Positions 23,041 to 35,299 are shown, numbered from the stretch's first letter. The stretch: DNA of 64,000 nucleotides from Anastrepha obliqua (GCF_027943255.1 NC_072894.1:62251601-62315600); one strand, 5' to 3'. Translations and numbers: made by a program. Notes: generated from the letters alone by a model not told the origin.

Positions 23041-24239
23041 CTAGAAAAATATATATTGCTTATCAAAAAATGCGCGAAAACGTTTAAGCGGGTATTTTAT
23101 TGTAAGATAAAGTTTCTTATAAGAAAATCAAACTCGATAGAAATGTTCGAAAAAAATTTTCGAGCTTGAAGTCCAAAACTATTTTAATAAACTATATTGG
23201 CAAATCAAAGTCCAAGTAATAATTGTAGGCCGAGTCTATACTAAAATACTTCTTACTGATGAAATATATATGTACATATGTTTATCATCTTTACGAACAT
23301 GCTATAGTTAGAAGGCTGCTTTGAAAGAGGTTCATTTAAGTTACATGTAATAGAATTAAGAACAAGTCTAAAATAGAGTACCTATTGTATATATAAAAAA
23401 TACTTAAAAGATTAATTAAAAAAATACTTAATGTATTAATCGAAATCTCTAGGTACACGATTGCATATGAATCAGCCAGATTGTACTTTTGTTGAACCTA
23501 GGCTACTAAAGGATTCAACTCCTATGATGAGCTATATACATACATATACATAAAAAACATACGTACATACATATGTATGTATGCATACATCCATATATGG
23601 ATGCACAAGCATGAAAAAGGAAATTTACTTTCATTTTATTCAGCACTCGACCCGTAGTGGGTGGGTGCACTGCGTCAAGACACCCTCTGCAGTGATTATT
23701 GCTAGTACAATATTGATGTTTTTTTAAGTAGATGTCTGATGTTAGCGAGTAACTGAAAGTCCACTCAGGGAGTATGTACATAAGTAAAAATTATCAAATA
23801 ATTTGTCTGATCACAGCCTATTCTGAATTGCGTTGGCTGCTTAAGTTAAAACTTTACATTAAACTATGTACATATGTATATATAATGGCACTATGGATTC
23901 TAGAAATTTATACAACCTTAAAATTTATTATTTGAATAAAATCCTGAACACGGCGAAGTATAGCACACATGCACTATGGAGTTTTGCCATTTATTGTATC
24001 AAAACGAGAAATTCGCGAAATTCGAAGCGACCAATAATACGTACACCGTGGTCACATAATTTATTCGTAGACCCTGCGTAGTACGAAAAAAACCTTAAGC
24101 TTTGCGCAAACTATTTCCTGTGACAATATACATACATATGTATTTCTTTTGAATAAGTGTAAGAATGTGACATTCCTGATGAATAGCCGCAAACAAAACT
24201 CCCGTTATTTCAACTCCCACTGAGGAATTCCAAGGAAAA
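23041..24239. other. Intron sequence with TACA/TATG microsatellite
   Basis: Holds the acceptor of exon 22870-23040 and a palindromic ACATACATATGTATGTATGC microsatellite at 23567-23586. Otherwise AT-rich and unrecognised. Confidence 0.5.
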
Positions 24240-25310
24240 GAGGCAGACGTAGCAAAATACTGCAAAACATTTATTCGTACACTTTCAGTTCATGATATTG
24301 TTGTTGCAGTTTCAGTTGCGCGTAATATCTGGATTGAAAGTGGCAAAATGGGACGAAGTGCGGATTTGCCATTAGAAATATGCAAAATTGTTATCAAATT
24401 GTACATGGAAAACAAGTTTCGAAATAGGCAAAAAATTGGCAAATCGCTTTATTCGGTGCAAAGTGTTACTGCTAATTACGTTAATACTGGTAAATTGAAA
24501 GCTAATCGCCACCAAGCCGGAAGGCGAAAAATATTGACATCACGTGTGGAACGCAACATAGTAGCATCAGTCGCACAAAATCCCAGAATAACCTCCACGA
24601 TAGTATGCCGAAATATTCTAGAGTCTTTGCATAAAAAAGTAAGCTCATAAACAGTCCTTAATTGTTTGCAAAACGCTGGTTATCATAGCAGAGTGGCCCG
24701 CCGAAAGCCCTACATTTCAGATATTAACAGAAAGAAGAGATTGGAGTTCGCCAAATGCTATATAAATGAAGCAGATTCTTTTTAGGAGAATGTCATATTC
24801 AACGATAAGTCGAAATTTAATATTTTCGAATCAGATGACACTCCAAAAGTTTCGCGAAAAGAAAATATAGAAGTGCTGAATGAAGAAATCGTATTCCTAC
24901 CGTTAAGCATCGAGGAGGAAATGCAGTGGTTTGGGGATGCATAATTGCATCTGGAGTACGAAAAATGGTTTTTATTGATGATAAAATGGGCAAACATCTA
25001 TATATATTTATACACTGGATGCTAAAGGGTTCTTGTTTAAACAAGACAATGACCAAAAACGCTCTTCTTATCTCGTGCAAGAAGGGCTTATTTACCACTA
25101 TAAGCCGCTTAAAACTCCAGATCAATCAACGGACCTGAACCCAATTGAGCAGCTCTTAGAAAGGAGAATCAGAAAGCTCAAAATAACATCAAAAGCGTCA
25201 TTAAAGACAGCTTTAAGTGTTGAGTGGGAGCAAATTGCGGCTAATGAAACCAAGGTATTGGTAAAAAGTATGAAGACGTTTGGAAGCCGTTATTAAAGCT
25301 AAAGACGGCT
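24240..25310 (+). pseudogene. Tc1-like transposase remnant
   Basis: ATG at 24348 starts MGRSADLPLEICKIVIKLYM with the paired-like DNA-binding domain. It continues RVARRKPYISDINRKKRLEF (24690-24750), NVIFNDKSKFNIFESD (first catalytic aspartate) and, after frame changes, WGCIIASGVRKMVFID. The last part is LKTPDQSTDLNPIEQLLERR with the catalytic glutamate (25110-25165). The middle aspartate region is deleted or scrambled around 25030. Clear inverted repeats were not found. Confidence 0.85.
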
Positions 25311-26631
25311 CAACAAAGTACTGAATACTCCCTTTTTCTATTATTATTTTTAATAAAATATTCCTTATATGCCTATGTACGAATAATATTTTTGCATAAA
25401 ATTGTCCCTTATTTCGCTATTACCTTCAGTTCTCTAATTCCAGAAAACTTCTATCATTAAAAATTCTCTTCTAATCGTTTATAATAACGTGCATAATAAG
25501 TGTGCGGGACGAACTGTGGAACAATAATGAGAAAATAATGAAATTAAACACGAAAAACCCAGTCAATCAAAAGGGAACAATTTTTATATACTATTTATTT
25601 TAGAAAGCAGAATTCTACATATTGATTGAAAGATATGGTGCTGAGCGTGTTCGTACGCCGAACACCGATAGACATCAACGCTTCCATGCGGACGAGCCAC
25701 ATCAACTTTTTAACTTTTCTATAGATGAAAAGCCGCTTTTTCAAAAAGTTAGAAATATACTATTTTTACCTATTATGAATTATAAACCTTGCCTAAATGC
25801 TAATTCTTTAAGGTATAAGTAAAAAACTGGCACCGTTTTGCTGGAAAAAACCAAAAATTGTTGTTTGATAGAACTTTTGTGGTCTTTAAAAGAGTATAAT
25901 TGACCCCCCTCGTACTTTGAAAGAAGAATATTTTAAAAAATAAAAAAAAAATTATACTAAAAAATCGCGCGGGGTTAGGGCTTCCATAGTAATAATAGTG
26001 AGATCTTTCTCTTTCTAATAAGCGTGAATCAGCGTGAGCGGTGCCCCACCCCTCCTCTCTTTGCTCCCATCCAAATTTATTGTCCTGGCAATGGAAAGTT
26101 TTGTGATAATGGATTTCCGAAAACAGGTACATATATTTACATATTTTTCATTACCAAAATTATTTTTTAATTTGCCGTAACTTGTTAATCAGCTTAAACG
26201 CAAAGTAAAATTTTTTTCTTCTAGAAACTTTAGTATTCGGAAATGTACCAATTTTGCCGCGCATTGCCACTGCGACGCGAAATCGCCACAAGCAGCGTAG
26301 AAATTTCGAATGTCTGCATAGTCTCTAACCGATTAAACTAATTGGCATAATAAATATTTTAAATTAATAGCTATTAAATTGGCTAACTTTCGACCACTAA
26401 TCATTTTTCATTAAAATATCACATTTTCGCTATACTTGTAAATAATAATAAAAATATATTTTTTAAGCAAAAATGGCAAGATTTTTGAAGTGAAAACTTC
26501 TTTAGAATCGTTGGGAGTGATTTGGGAAAAAGTGAAACGAAAAAAGCGACCAACTTGGCTACGAAGCGTTATATTATATGTTGATATAAACGTAGCGGCG
26601 AACTAAATAACTTTTAGGCCAGCGCCGACAG
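25311..26631. other. Intron sequence, unidentified
   Basis: A plus frame near 25615-25820 (ERYGAERVRTPNTDRHQRFH) is not recognisable. The rest is AT-rich with poly-A/T runs. Confidence 0.4.
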
Positions 26632-26702
26632 CATGGCGCGGTAGCCGAGCGACTAGCAATGTGAGCTTCCGATCCAAAATCCTTGGTTCGAATCACAAGA
26701 AA
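26632..26702 (+). repeat. tRNA-derived SINE head, second family
   Basis: GGTAGCCGAGCGACTAGC resembles a pol III box A and GGTTCGAATC is a good box B, about 45 bp apart. The 5' and 3' ends do not pair as an acceptor stem, so this reads as a SINE promoter rather than a working tRNA gene. Confidence 0.55.
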
Positions 26703-26744
26703 AAAAATTTTTTTAAACAGATATTTTATTTTATTTTATGATAT

Positions 26745-26897
26745 GTTTATGAGGAGCTTTTTCTCATGGCAGAAATAGGGTGAGCGCTATTAGAAAAATA
26801 GTTTTTCTTAATTTTGGTGTTTTCACCGAGATTCGAACTGACGTTCTCTCTGTGAATTCTGAATAGTAGTCACGCACCAACCCATTCGGCTACGGCG
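26745..26897 (-). repeat. SINE family copy 4, head part
   Basis: Reverse copy of the tRNA-related head: ACGCACCAACCCATTCGGCT and GAGATTCGAAC (plus-strand view) match the copy at 39772-40097. The 3' half is missing. Confidence 0.8.
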
Positions 26898-27028
26898 TTT
26901 GTTTAATTTTACTGATGCAAAAATGAGGGAAAATATTTGAATAAAGTTTGCTTACTGTTTACACATTTTCCAAAGGTGACGGAGAACCAAAAGAAAAGTC
27001 GATTTTCAAACAAATACGAGTGCATATG

Positions 27029-27143
27029 TGTAATTGTGTTAGAGTTTCGGTCACGCCCCAGCAAAACCTGCGTGCATATGTGTTTGTAACATTCAAAAAA
27101 ATGTAATTGTGTTAGAGTTTCGGTCATGCAGGTTTTGCTGGGG
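27029..27143. repeat. Combined direct and inverted repeat
   Basis: A 25 bp stretch (27029-27053) beginning TGTAATTGTGTTAGAG is repeated exactly at 27102-27126. The 16 bp CCCCAGCAAAACCTGC (27056-27071) recurs inverted at 27128-27143. It lies 75 bp upstream of the endonuclease fragment and may be an element end. Confidence 0.85.
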
Positions 27144-27217
27144 ACGCTCATAATAGGAACCGCGTGTGTATTTTTATATTCGTAAATATTTTCATTTTTA
27201 AATATTTACCGCAATTA

Positions 27218-27617
27218 TGCCGAAAAACAATGCAGAAAAGTGTCGTGAATATCGACAGAAAAAAAATCAATAAATAGCATCACGGAATTCATTCACGAAA
27301 ATTTAATAAAGTATACACCAGAAGTATCGCGGATACTTAGAAAAGATTACGATAAAGTTCCAATGATTTTAAGTGGCGATTTTAACGTAAATTTTGCATT
27401 AGACACAGCGGTTCCTTCAATTGACTTTCTCAATACAACATCCAATTTAAAAATGTGTAACAATCGCACTGAACCGACAACACGATCAAAAACAACAATT
27501 GACGCGGTATTTCAAAGATATGTTGACAACATCGAAACCAAAGCATTTGTATCATATTTTAGCTATCATAAGCCACTCGTATCATTTGTTGAAATTGAAA
27601 ACATTGAGGATGAATAA
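27218..27617 (+). pseudogene. AP-endonuclease-like fragment, Helentron candidate
   Basis: A start MPKNNAEKCREYRQKK is followed, after a stop and deletion, by EFIHENLIKYTPEVSRILRK, MILSGDFNVNFALDTAVPS (the GDFN active-site motif), TTIDAVFQRYVDNIE and YFSYHKPLVSFVEI (terminal histidine). This arthropod-wide protein type is, as I recall, linked to Helitron/Helentron elements that carry an endonuclease. The link here is inferred; no Rep/helicase piece is present. Confidence 0.55.
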
Positions 27618-28399
27618 TAATAAAATGAAGAAAATAAAATATGAACTTTATAGCAATATTATAAGGAACCTATAATTATCCCACTCCTAATGCTGCTTTC
27701 GTCTCATTCTCTCTCAGTTTGTCTTACGGAAGGTTTCACTTCTATCCCGTCTAACCATTAGACTGGTATTTTTTTTTTTAATGTAAAAAATATATAAGAA
27801 ATCGATTTTCGAATTTTAACAACAAAAAAAAAAAACACAAGATACCAAATGGGCTTTGGGCGCATAAATAAATTATACCTTGCAAGGATATGAAGATTTG
27901 CTGGTAGTGCAGGTCATTCTGAGGATAAGAAAACTTTTGGGCGAAAAATAAGGTCATACAGCAACCGAGATGCAGGCGCAAAGCTAAATTTGTAATCACT
28001 TTATAATCCCCTCTACTTTTACAAATGCATCCGTTTTTAGCAACTTCACTCCAGTTAGGTTGGGTTAGGTTCAAATGGTTGCTCAAAGAGTGGGCAAACT
28101 TGTACGAATAAATCAAATTCATCTTTCGTGATCACTCCAGTAGTTACTTAAATAAAGCAATTTTCGTATTTTCCAAAAGCACCGTTACATGGAAGGCATG
28201 CGTAGCTTTAGTCCGATTGTACTCATTTCCATAGGCAAACTCTTGCAAAAGGGTATCAAGTTTCTTTGCAAAATCGTATCTAGTTTCAGATAAAACGATT
28301 TCTGACCGTAATTTCATACAAGTGAAACCACTGTACAGTGGTATTGTATTTGTATAAATGTTTGATTGAAAAATGTGTATAGCAAAATTTCTTGTTTAC
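27618..28399. other. Intron sequence, unidentified
   Basis: AT-rich, with a short GGTTGGGTTAGGTT run near 28058-28071. No coding similarity apart from the donor site at 28399. Confidence 0.45.
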
Positions 28400-28587
28400 C
28401 TCCGGCAACTCGATTCCTGGGAACAGATCCATGTAAATTCCAATGAACAGCGAGACATCCTGCTCCAAGAATTTAGGCAAGTTTACATCAACAATAGCGC
28501 GCAGAACTATTTGTGCTTCGGGCAATGTTGAATAAAGGCGTCGAAGTGAAGCTGATGCAAGTAAAACGGATTTCACAGCGCGCATAC
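28400..28587 (-). CDS. Dynein heavy chain exon: AAA1-AAA2 junction
   Basis: This 188 nt exon begins with two bases (GT) completing a glycine codon, then reads MRAVKSVLLASASLRRLYST, IVLRAIVDVNLPKFLEQDV and SLFIGIYMDLFPGIELPE. The MRAVKSVL and DVNLPKFL...DLFPG motifs mark the end of AAA1 and the start of AAA2 in all dynein heavy chains. The acceptor is ATCTTCCAG above 28587 and the donor is GAG|GTAAAC at 28400/28399. It exits in phase 0. Flanking open frame on both sides is intron and unrelated to dynein. Confidence 0.95.
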
Positions 28588-28974
28588 CTGGAAGATAAAG
28601 TGAAAGCAATACAGTTAATAAATAAGGAGGTACTAAATTCAGTTCGAATCGAGCTTTTGTATACCCACTCACTTATTGGTAAAATTTAATTTGGGTTGGC
28701 TGCTAATTTTTGGAATCAAAGAAACTCATAAACGGTGAGAGTTGTTGCTTGCTACATCAAATATTCGAGCGAAAATTTAATCCTAAGATATAAAAAGGTA
28801 CGTAGTTTTTTTCAAATCCCAATTACAAATACTCCGATCCTAACCGAACATATTTGCTGCAATACTTTTATCAAGTTTGGGCAAAATTATTAAGTTGTTA
28901 TCGAGATACACGCATTTACCCCAATGTGAGTGACACCGTACTTTTTTTTGGGCTTATTACTTGAACTTAACTTT

Positions 28975-29305
28975 AGTAATTTGACTTTATTTATAACAGA
29001 AATATCAAGTTTTCTTCTTTTTTTTTAATGGCGTTAAATGGATGGTGGGCGGATGTTATTAACCGATTTTTTGCCACCTATTTTAAATCACAATATAGCT
29101 TGAGCAAAGTGGAATATGCGTATCATGTATTATGTTTTTCTCAAGTTATCAGCGGCACGAACGGGCGGGCTAAGCGCCTCCTCTCGTTATTCTGAGCATT
29201 TTGATATACATACTTACATTTATGTGCCTAGATCTATTTTGATTATTTTTTTGCTGTCACATAAAACTGGTATGTGAACAAAATTATAATACCATTGTGC
29301 ACCAA
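28975..29305 (+). repeat. Dispersed repeat, copy B
   Basis: Matches copy A at 8560-8790 over AATATCAAGTTT..., GGTGGGCGGATGTTATTAACC and following sequence. It ends near GTGAACAAAATTATAATACC; a similar end is at 10675-10705. Class unknown. Confidence 0.55.
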
Positions 29306-30569
29306 CGCTCACAGGTATAAAAATTAACTATAGAGAAGCTGAACTAAAATACCAGTTCATACAACTAAAACGAAAGTTTTGATGAAACAAATATTTCCAC
29401 AGAAATTCGTTAAATTCTAAGCTTCAATGTACACAACGTTTAATTTTGCTCTCATATTCGAAGAAAAATAAAGAAAGAATAAAGAAAATAAAAAAAAAAA
29501 TAGTTAAAAATAGTTGTAAAATGTAATCAAGTAAAGTGAAACTTGTATTGTATTATTGTATATTATTTAATTGCTATTATTTCGTTTATTTTAATTTTAT
29601 CGCTTTTGACACTGGCCATTAAGCGATGTACATATGTATATAAATTCCTGACCAAATTGTTAAACAACATTTGTACTTAATGTCAAAGGACAGATGTACA
29701 AAATAAATGGGAGAAACAAAAAAAAAAAAATAAAACAAAAAAAAAATATTCGAAGAAAAATTCTTTCGTGCATACATTTAGAATCATCGATAACTTTTTG
29801 ACGTTTTTTTTTAATCTCTATTGGTGCCGTTAATGTATTTCTAATAAAATGTCAACAATGCCTACGTGCAAATGTCAGCATGGCAAACACTAGCAAAAGT
29901 TTCTCTTTAGTATTAACTTTTACCAAGGAAGTTTGTTATATTCAAACGAAAAAAGAGATATTTCCGTACATAAATCTAAGCGTGCCGAAGTAGTATAGTA
30001 TATCCGTCAATTTGCCCACTCGCGCTACTGACACTGTCAAACTTGCAAATTAACATTTTCTAGCAGGCAGCAAGAAAGAAAATAAACATAAAAATATTCT
30101 GCAATTTATTTTCTACTTTGCCAATTCATCACCCAAACTGCTGTATAAGATATTATGTAAATGTGCTTCGAATGTGTAAATACACTTTTGGGGAGATGTT
30201 TTTCTATGGACTTCTAGGCGCTAATGCATGGTATATAATATTATACTATATTTCATTAGATGTGTTTGATATATGTATGTATGTATGTACATACATTTAG
30301 TATATAAAAACGGAGGTAATTCAATTCTTGAAACAACTTTGTAAGCTGAAGCTGATCAAAATAAAATCTTTTCCTTAAAACTCCCAAAAATATATTTATA
30401 TAGATATGAATAAATGTATGTATGTATGGATACACATCCACACATTAGGGTGGCCCATAACTATATGGGGGAAAATAAAAGTTTTCATATTCTCGGTCTC
30501 ACCCACTTCTCGGCATCAGCGTTGCCATAATGCGTTCGTGTATGAACTCTGAAATAGAGAATATAAGCA
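29306..30569. other. Intron sequence, AT-rich with microsatellites
   Basis: Poly-A stretches at 29490-29505 and 29718-29745 and a TATG/TACA microsatellite at 30270-30297. TTAGGGTGGCCCATAAC at 30446-30462 may be the end of a DNA element. Confidence 0.45.
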
Positions 30570-30985
30570 ACAGATTTCCCTTAACGCCAATCTTATTCTT
30601 TCTAATTTTGAAAGAATATGCGTTAAAGTTTTCATATCGTTTTCGTTCCGAAGCTAAATTTAATGGCTGTTTCTTTCATTTTGACCAAGTCTTATGGCGA
30701 AGCATTAAAAAAGAAAAAAATTTAAAGTAATGCCATATGCTAATGATTTTTTTCCACTGCTAACTAGGAAATTTAAAGCTCTCGATTTTGTTCCTGCTGG
30801 ACTAATCACCAGAATATTTTGGATCCGCAAAGAACGAAAACAAAGATTTTTTGGAGATGATCGAAATGTAAAAATAAGAGTTATGTACCCATGTATTCTC
30901 CTAAATTTTGGTCAGTCCATGATAATGTTTTGTTTAATCTTCCGTGAACACGGCCTAGCATAGAAGGGCAGGTTGCTTAATACGT
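30570..30985 (+). pseudogene. MULE-like transposase remnant
   Basis: The plus strand reads SEAKFNGCFFHFDQVLWRSI, then YANDFFPLLTRKFKALDFVP, and in another frame PMYSPKFWSVHDNVLFNLPR followed by IEGQ. MULE transposases have a CxxHxxxxxWRxxQ block, then a block ending LAFVP, then a W...N.PRTNN.vEgwH block, in this order and spacing. The catalytic DDE residues are not seen and the frames are broken. It is an old remnant. Confidence 0.55.
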
Positions 30986-31144
30986 TTAATGATACAAATA
31001 CTTACATATAATTTAGTTCACAACAGAAAGTAATAGAAACTGTCTAATGTGAATGTTTGCACGTTGACTGTATAGTTGTATATTTTGCAGAAGCTATGTT
31101 TATTTTTAGTATTCAATTTTTCGCCTACTTATGTAACTAATATA

Positions 31145-32235
31145 CAGTCCGGTTCACTTTATTAGAAGCAGTAATTTTTATGGAGGAAAAGGATTATGCA
31201 AGCTAGTAAGTATTTCGCAGCAGATAAACCTCAGCAGTTGTAAACTGTGCTTGATTTATTGGTTCACTTGAATAGAGGCATTAACCAAATAAGAAAAAAA
31301 ATACTGCATTTAGGAGCATTTTACAAATGCTTAATAGTTTGTGCTACGATCGATTTGTACAAATTCTCCAGATAGCCTAAGATAGCCTGAAATTTCAGAC
31401 CAGGCCGTTTTAATGATTCGAATTAAAGCATTTTTGTCTTCAAATTGTTGCCCATTCTCATAAACCTAACGAGCAAGCCATCCCCGTTGATTTTCAATAT
31501 TCAATTTCCAGATGTGGGTAAAGTTTCAACGTTTTGGGACGCAATCCAAGTTTTGACCACACTGACCAAATGATTCATGAATCTCAGAGAGAGATGACTT
31601 CAATAGAGCTTCATAGCCGTTTGCCGTCAACTTGTAGTCTACAATTTTCAATTCGAACACTCCGTAGTGCGATTTTGCTCCCCATACTTTAAGACCACCT
31701 TCATGGCTGTGATGTCGACTCAAATACCATCCCTTCTTTCTTAAGTCATGGAAATAGTAATTGTATCCATCTGGCCCATCCAGATTGAACTTCTTTGCAT
31801 CACTAAATACTACTTTTTCACTACTTCTTACTCCATTCACCGGGATCGTTATTTGTAATAGAACTCCAAGCCATGAGTTTTCTATCAATCCAGGCGGCGA
31901 AATTTATTCAAAAGTAGTTTTTATGTAACTTTTATACTTCAGTTATGATGCGTTTCGAACGGTGGATTTGCTGGCTGCAATATTTGATATTTGTTTAACT
32001 TTTGCTACTGAAAGAGCGAAAGTTGATTCAATCCTAAGGATTTTGGGAGTTTCGTTCGGTGTTGAAGCCATTACAGTTCTGCTCTTGTAGTTTTTACCAA
32101 AGAAGGCATCTTGTTTCACGTAAAACACCAAAACATTTGGACTTCGACCAATCTTTTTGGCAATTTGGCGATTTGAAAGTCCCTCTGAGGTCAAGATATC
32201 GATTTGACCTTTTTAGCAGACATTTCTATTATACA
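31145..32235 (-). mobile_element. Tc1-like element, internally deleted
   Basis: One end, CAGTCCGGTTCACTTTATTA preceded by TA, is visible at 31143-31165, with a second similar motif GGTTCACTTGAATAGAGGC near 31260. Minus-strand transposase pieces: MTSEGLSNRQIAKKIGRSPN (32194), [28 protein letters not shown] (first aspartate) and a C-terminal remnant NIENQRGWLARLL near 31480. The segment holding the second catalytic aspartate and SPDxNPIE is deleted near 31520-31550. The other end is replaced by the SINE at 32236. Confidence 0.8.
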
Positions 32236-32486
32236 TTCTTTAATGGGTGTTAGGCCGAGCTCCTCCTCCTATTTGTGATGTGCCTCTTGATGTTGTTCCA
32301 CAAATGGAGGGACTTACAGTTTTAAGCCGAGGTAAATAGTTTATGTTAGCTTTTCATGTCAGGAATGCACTCGGATATTTTCCATATCCTTCCGAGGACC
32401 GACCGCTTTTAAAATCAATTTTTTCTAATTTGTTACCTACGGCGCGGTGTAAACCCGCGTACCAACCCATTTAGCCACCGCAGCTG
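32236..32486 (-). repeat. SINE family copy 5
   Basis: Reverse copy with CTCCTCCTCCTATTTGTG, TGTTGTTCCACAAATGGAGG and a degraded head ending CCAACCCATTTAGCCACCGC. It is joined to the truncated Tc1-like element. Confidence 0.82.
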
Positions 32487-32694
32487 ACCGTATTTAATAT
32501 TTAACTTAAATGAATGAACCCATTTAAGTATTCAACATGAAGTTTTTTGGAGCGTATTAAAGTAGAACATTGCGTTTCGAGTTTTCTAAAAAGCGAAATA
32601 AATTTTCGTTTTATTCACTTATATGTTTCACTAATGACAGAAAATATTAGATATGCGACTTTTTCTGTAGATGCGTTGTGAGTTTTTACACCCA

Positions 32695-33313
32695 ATTATA
32701 GATGCCGACTAATGTGGATGGATACCTGGACATTCGGGCATACTCGGCAATCATCATGCTGACTATGCCGCAAATCTTGCCTTAAAATCGTGTTTGCACT
32801 TTTATAACCCATTTAGTACAACATCAATTAAAACCATATACTCCAGAGCTTTAAAGTCTCAGCTGCGTGCCAATTGGTATATCTACCAGCATGAATACAA
32901 AGAAGTAAATCCACACGGTTACGCTACCATACTGCCAACTTCGACTACTACTTGGATGAACCGCTGCTTTGTACGTTTAAGGCTAGGGCATACTCTTTTA
33001 ACACACCAATACCATTTAACACAGAGTCCACCGCCAATGTGTAACTTTTGCAACGCGAACCGCTTAACCGTACGCCACATTCTCCTACATTGTCCATCTA
33101 TCTCCGCCTTACGCACCACAACACTGGTAACGCAGATCCAATCAACACTCTCTCCATCTCTTCTGAAGCAAATATAATAAAAATGTCAAATTTTCTTAAA
33201 GCTATAAACATATTTCAACTTATTTAGTCTTATAATCTTTATTTACTTACATTTACTATCACTTGACTAAGCCGATAGTAATTATATTTTAATAAATAAT
33301 AATAATAATAATA
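32695..33313 (+). mobile_element. I-clade LINE 3' fragment with AAT-repeat tail
   Basis: Starts in the last RNase H block (CGWIPGHSGILGNHHADYAA), continues through an open 127-residue frame (RANWYIYQHEYKEVNPHGYA) and a zinc-knuckle-like CNFCNANRLTVRHILLHCP. The 3' end is an AATAATAATAAT tract at 33290-33313. I-type LINEs end in TAA repeats, which agrees. It is 5' truncated. Confidence 0.8.
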
Positions 33314-33639
33314 GATACCGATTTACGTGCAAATATGAAGCAGATCAAAAGAAAATCGAGCAAGTACAGTAGACGCAGTTTTCGTACTGTTTTCATAGTG
33401 TTGTTAGTGTAAAGTCATTATTCCAGCTCCAAACTGTATCTATCAAAATTTAACGACATTACAGGCATTTTAATTTCGTGTTCGCAGAGAACAAACTTCG
33501 GCTCCAATTAGCTGGTATATTTCGTCTGATCATATTTTGTGTTTACAGACCACTTAGAGTTAATATGAGCTTAAATTACTATAGATAATTATTAAATAAA
33601 TTTAATAAGAGAGGTTAGAAATTTATAAAATTCATTCTT

Positions 33640-34300
33640 TGAAACTGAAAAGTCAAGCGGAATAGAACTCGAGATTTCATTGATTTCTCTTAGAGCGCGG
33701 GCAATAGGAGCATTACGCACTTAATTCGTGTTAAGAAATCTAGGATGAAATGGGTAAGTATTGCCTAGAGGTCTAATAGGAATATGAAAGTGAATGCTAC
33801 GTAATAGGGATGAACAATCAATTTCTACTTTAATTTCACTAAAAACTAATGACAGTGAGAGTACAGACCTTCTACTTCAAGTCAATTAAAATCAAACGGG
33901 AATTATAGGAAGGGATAGGATTTGAGAATTTTAACGACCTGAGAGCATATTTAAGGAATACCATATGTACACGCTCAATTCTCTCAATTGCAAATTGGTT
34001 GCAAGGCCTCCAGATAAATGTTGCATTTTCTAACATAGAGCGAACAAAGGTAGTAAAAAGTAATTAGTGAGTGTAGGCGTCCAAGAACATACGGCATAAT
34101 GTATAAAACCTAAGAATCAGTAAGAAGTGGATACAATGAAACCAATATGACTGTTGAATGAAAAATTTGAGTCAAAGATGCGCTATGGCTATTGACACTT
34201 GTGGGTAATCAAATTCATTGTCTTAAAGACTTTATCATGTTGCGAACCCTAAATAATAAATATGTAAGTTGTGTTCTTGTTTGGATGTGTTACGAGATCA
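33640..34300 (-). pseudogene. LINE RT C-terminal fragment, heavily decayed
   Basis: Minus-strand pieces read CYVRNARIIWRPCNQLAIER IEHVQRKFLKYALRSL, then NAPIARALREINEISSSIPL DF. This is the region after the RT thumb in I/R1-like LINEs (ERVQRKFLRFAL... RN.pi.R). Many stops are present. Confidence 0.6.
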
Positions 34301-35299
34301 CAACTAACAAAAACAAAAAAGAACAACCCTGAATATGGAAGGTAATTCAATGTAAGAGGTAAAAATAAATAAAAAGTACAAATGTTAAATTGAATGTGGT
34401 TACCTTACCTCCTATGAGCTACATATTGACCAATGCCCTGTACTGTGACCAATGGTCAACATACGTTTGGATCGTATAGGTTAATGTCTATATGTAGCCA
34501 TCAAATTATTAGCAATATGTCACAAGCAGAAGCTGTCTAATAATACTTTACGAGAATACTTTACTCCTTGAATCTTTAAAAATATTGTATTTCTATATTG
34601 AACACTTTCAGAATCGATAAAGCAAATAAAAAAATATAGTAAATAAAAATCAAGGTAAGGCGGATGTATGAATTGGGGCGAATGATGTGGAGCGAACGAA
34701 AGGAAGAAAGCAATAAAGGAATAATATCATAAAGCAAGCCGTATTTGTGCGCGCACTTCCACAATCCCACCTACAACCACTGATGTACTTCCGTTCCTGA
34801 GATATTTTTTTCTTTCGTTTTTTATCAGTGAATGCAACACTTCGTCGCAACTTGCCAATGCAACACCACTCAGCAATATCCCTTTCATATTTCGATTTCG
34901 AATGACAAAGAAGACGGTATCCATTCGACTCTTTAGTATATGCAACTACGGTTGAATGGAACAACATACGTACATATGACATATATTTGTGTACTATATA
35001 CAAGTATGCGTGTAAATATATATGTAGTGCAAAAAATATGTGCACAGTTTTTGTTATTGAATTTTTGTTTTTTTTTTACATGATTCCATCCCCATCTCCA
35101 ATAAAAAATCCAAATCATAAACAACTGAATGAATACATTCGTAGATAGTCAGTCGAAAACTCTTCGATGTACGAGTAGGTACCTCCCAGCTCATATGACA
35201 TCATGCACTTCAGGTAAGGTACATTATACTTATACAAACACATGCAAGAACGTATAATGGATGTATTATTAGCAAATGTGTTCAAGTGTGTGTACTTAC
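34301..35299. other. Intron sequence, unidentified
   Basis: AT-rich; no element recognised. It contains the donor site at 35294-35299. Confidence 0.45.

Noticed and set aside
23567..23586. Regulatory palindrome
   Set aside because: It is a TACA/TATG microsatellite; similar runs recur near 30270, 55060 and 58554.
26632..26702. Possible functional tRNA gene
   Set aside because: Box A and box B are visible, but 5' and 3' ends cannot form an acceptor stem and the anticodon arm does not fold; better read as a SINE head.
28058..28071. Telomere-like TTAGG repeat
   Set aside because: Only one or two degenerate GGTTAGGTT units, common in insect introns.
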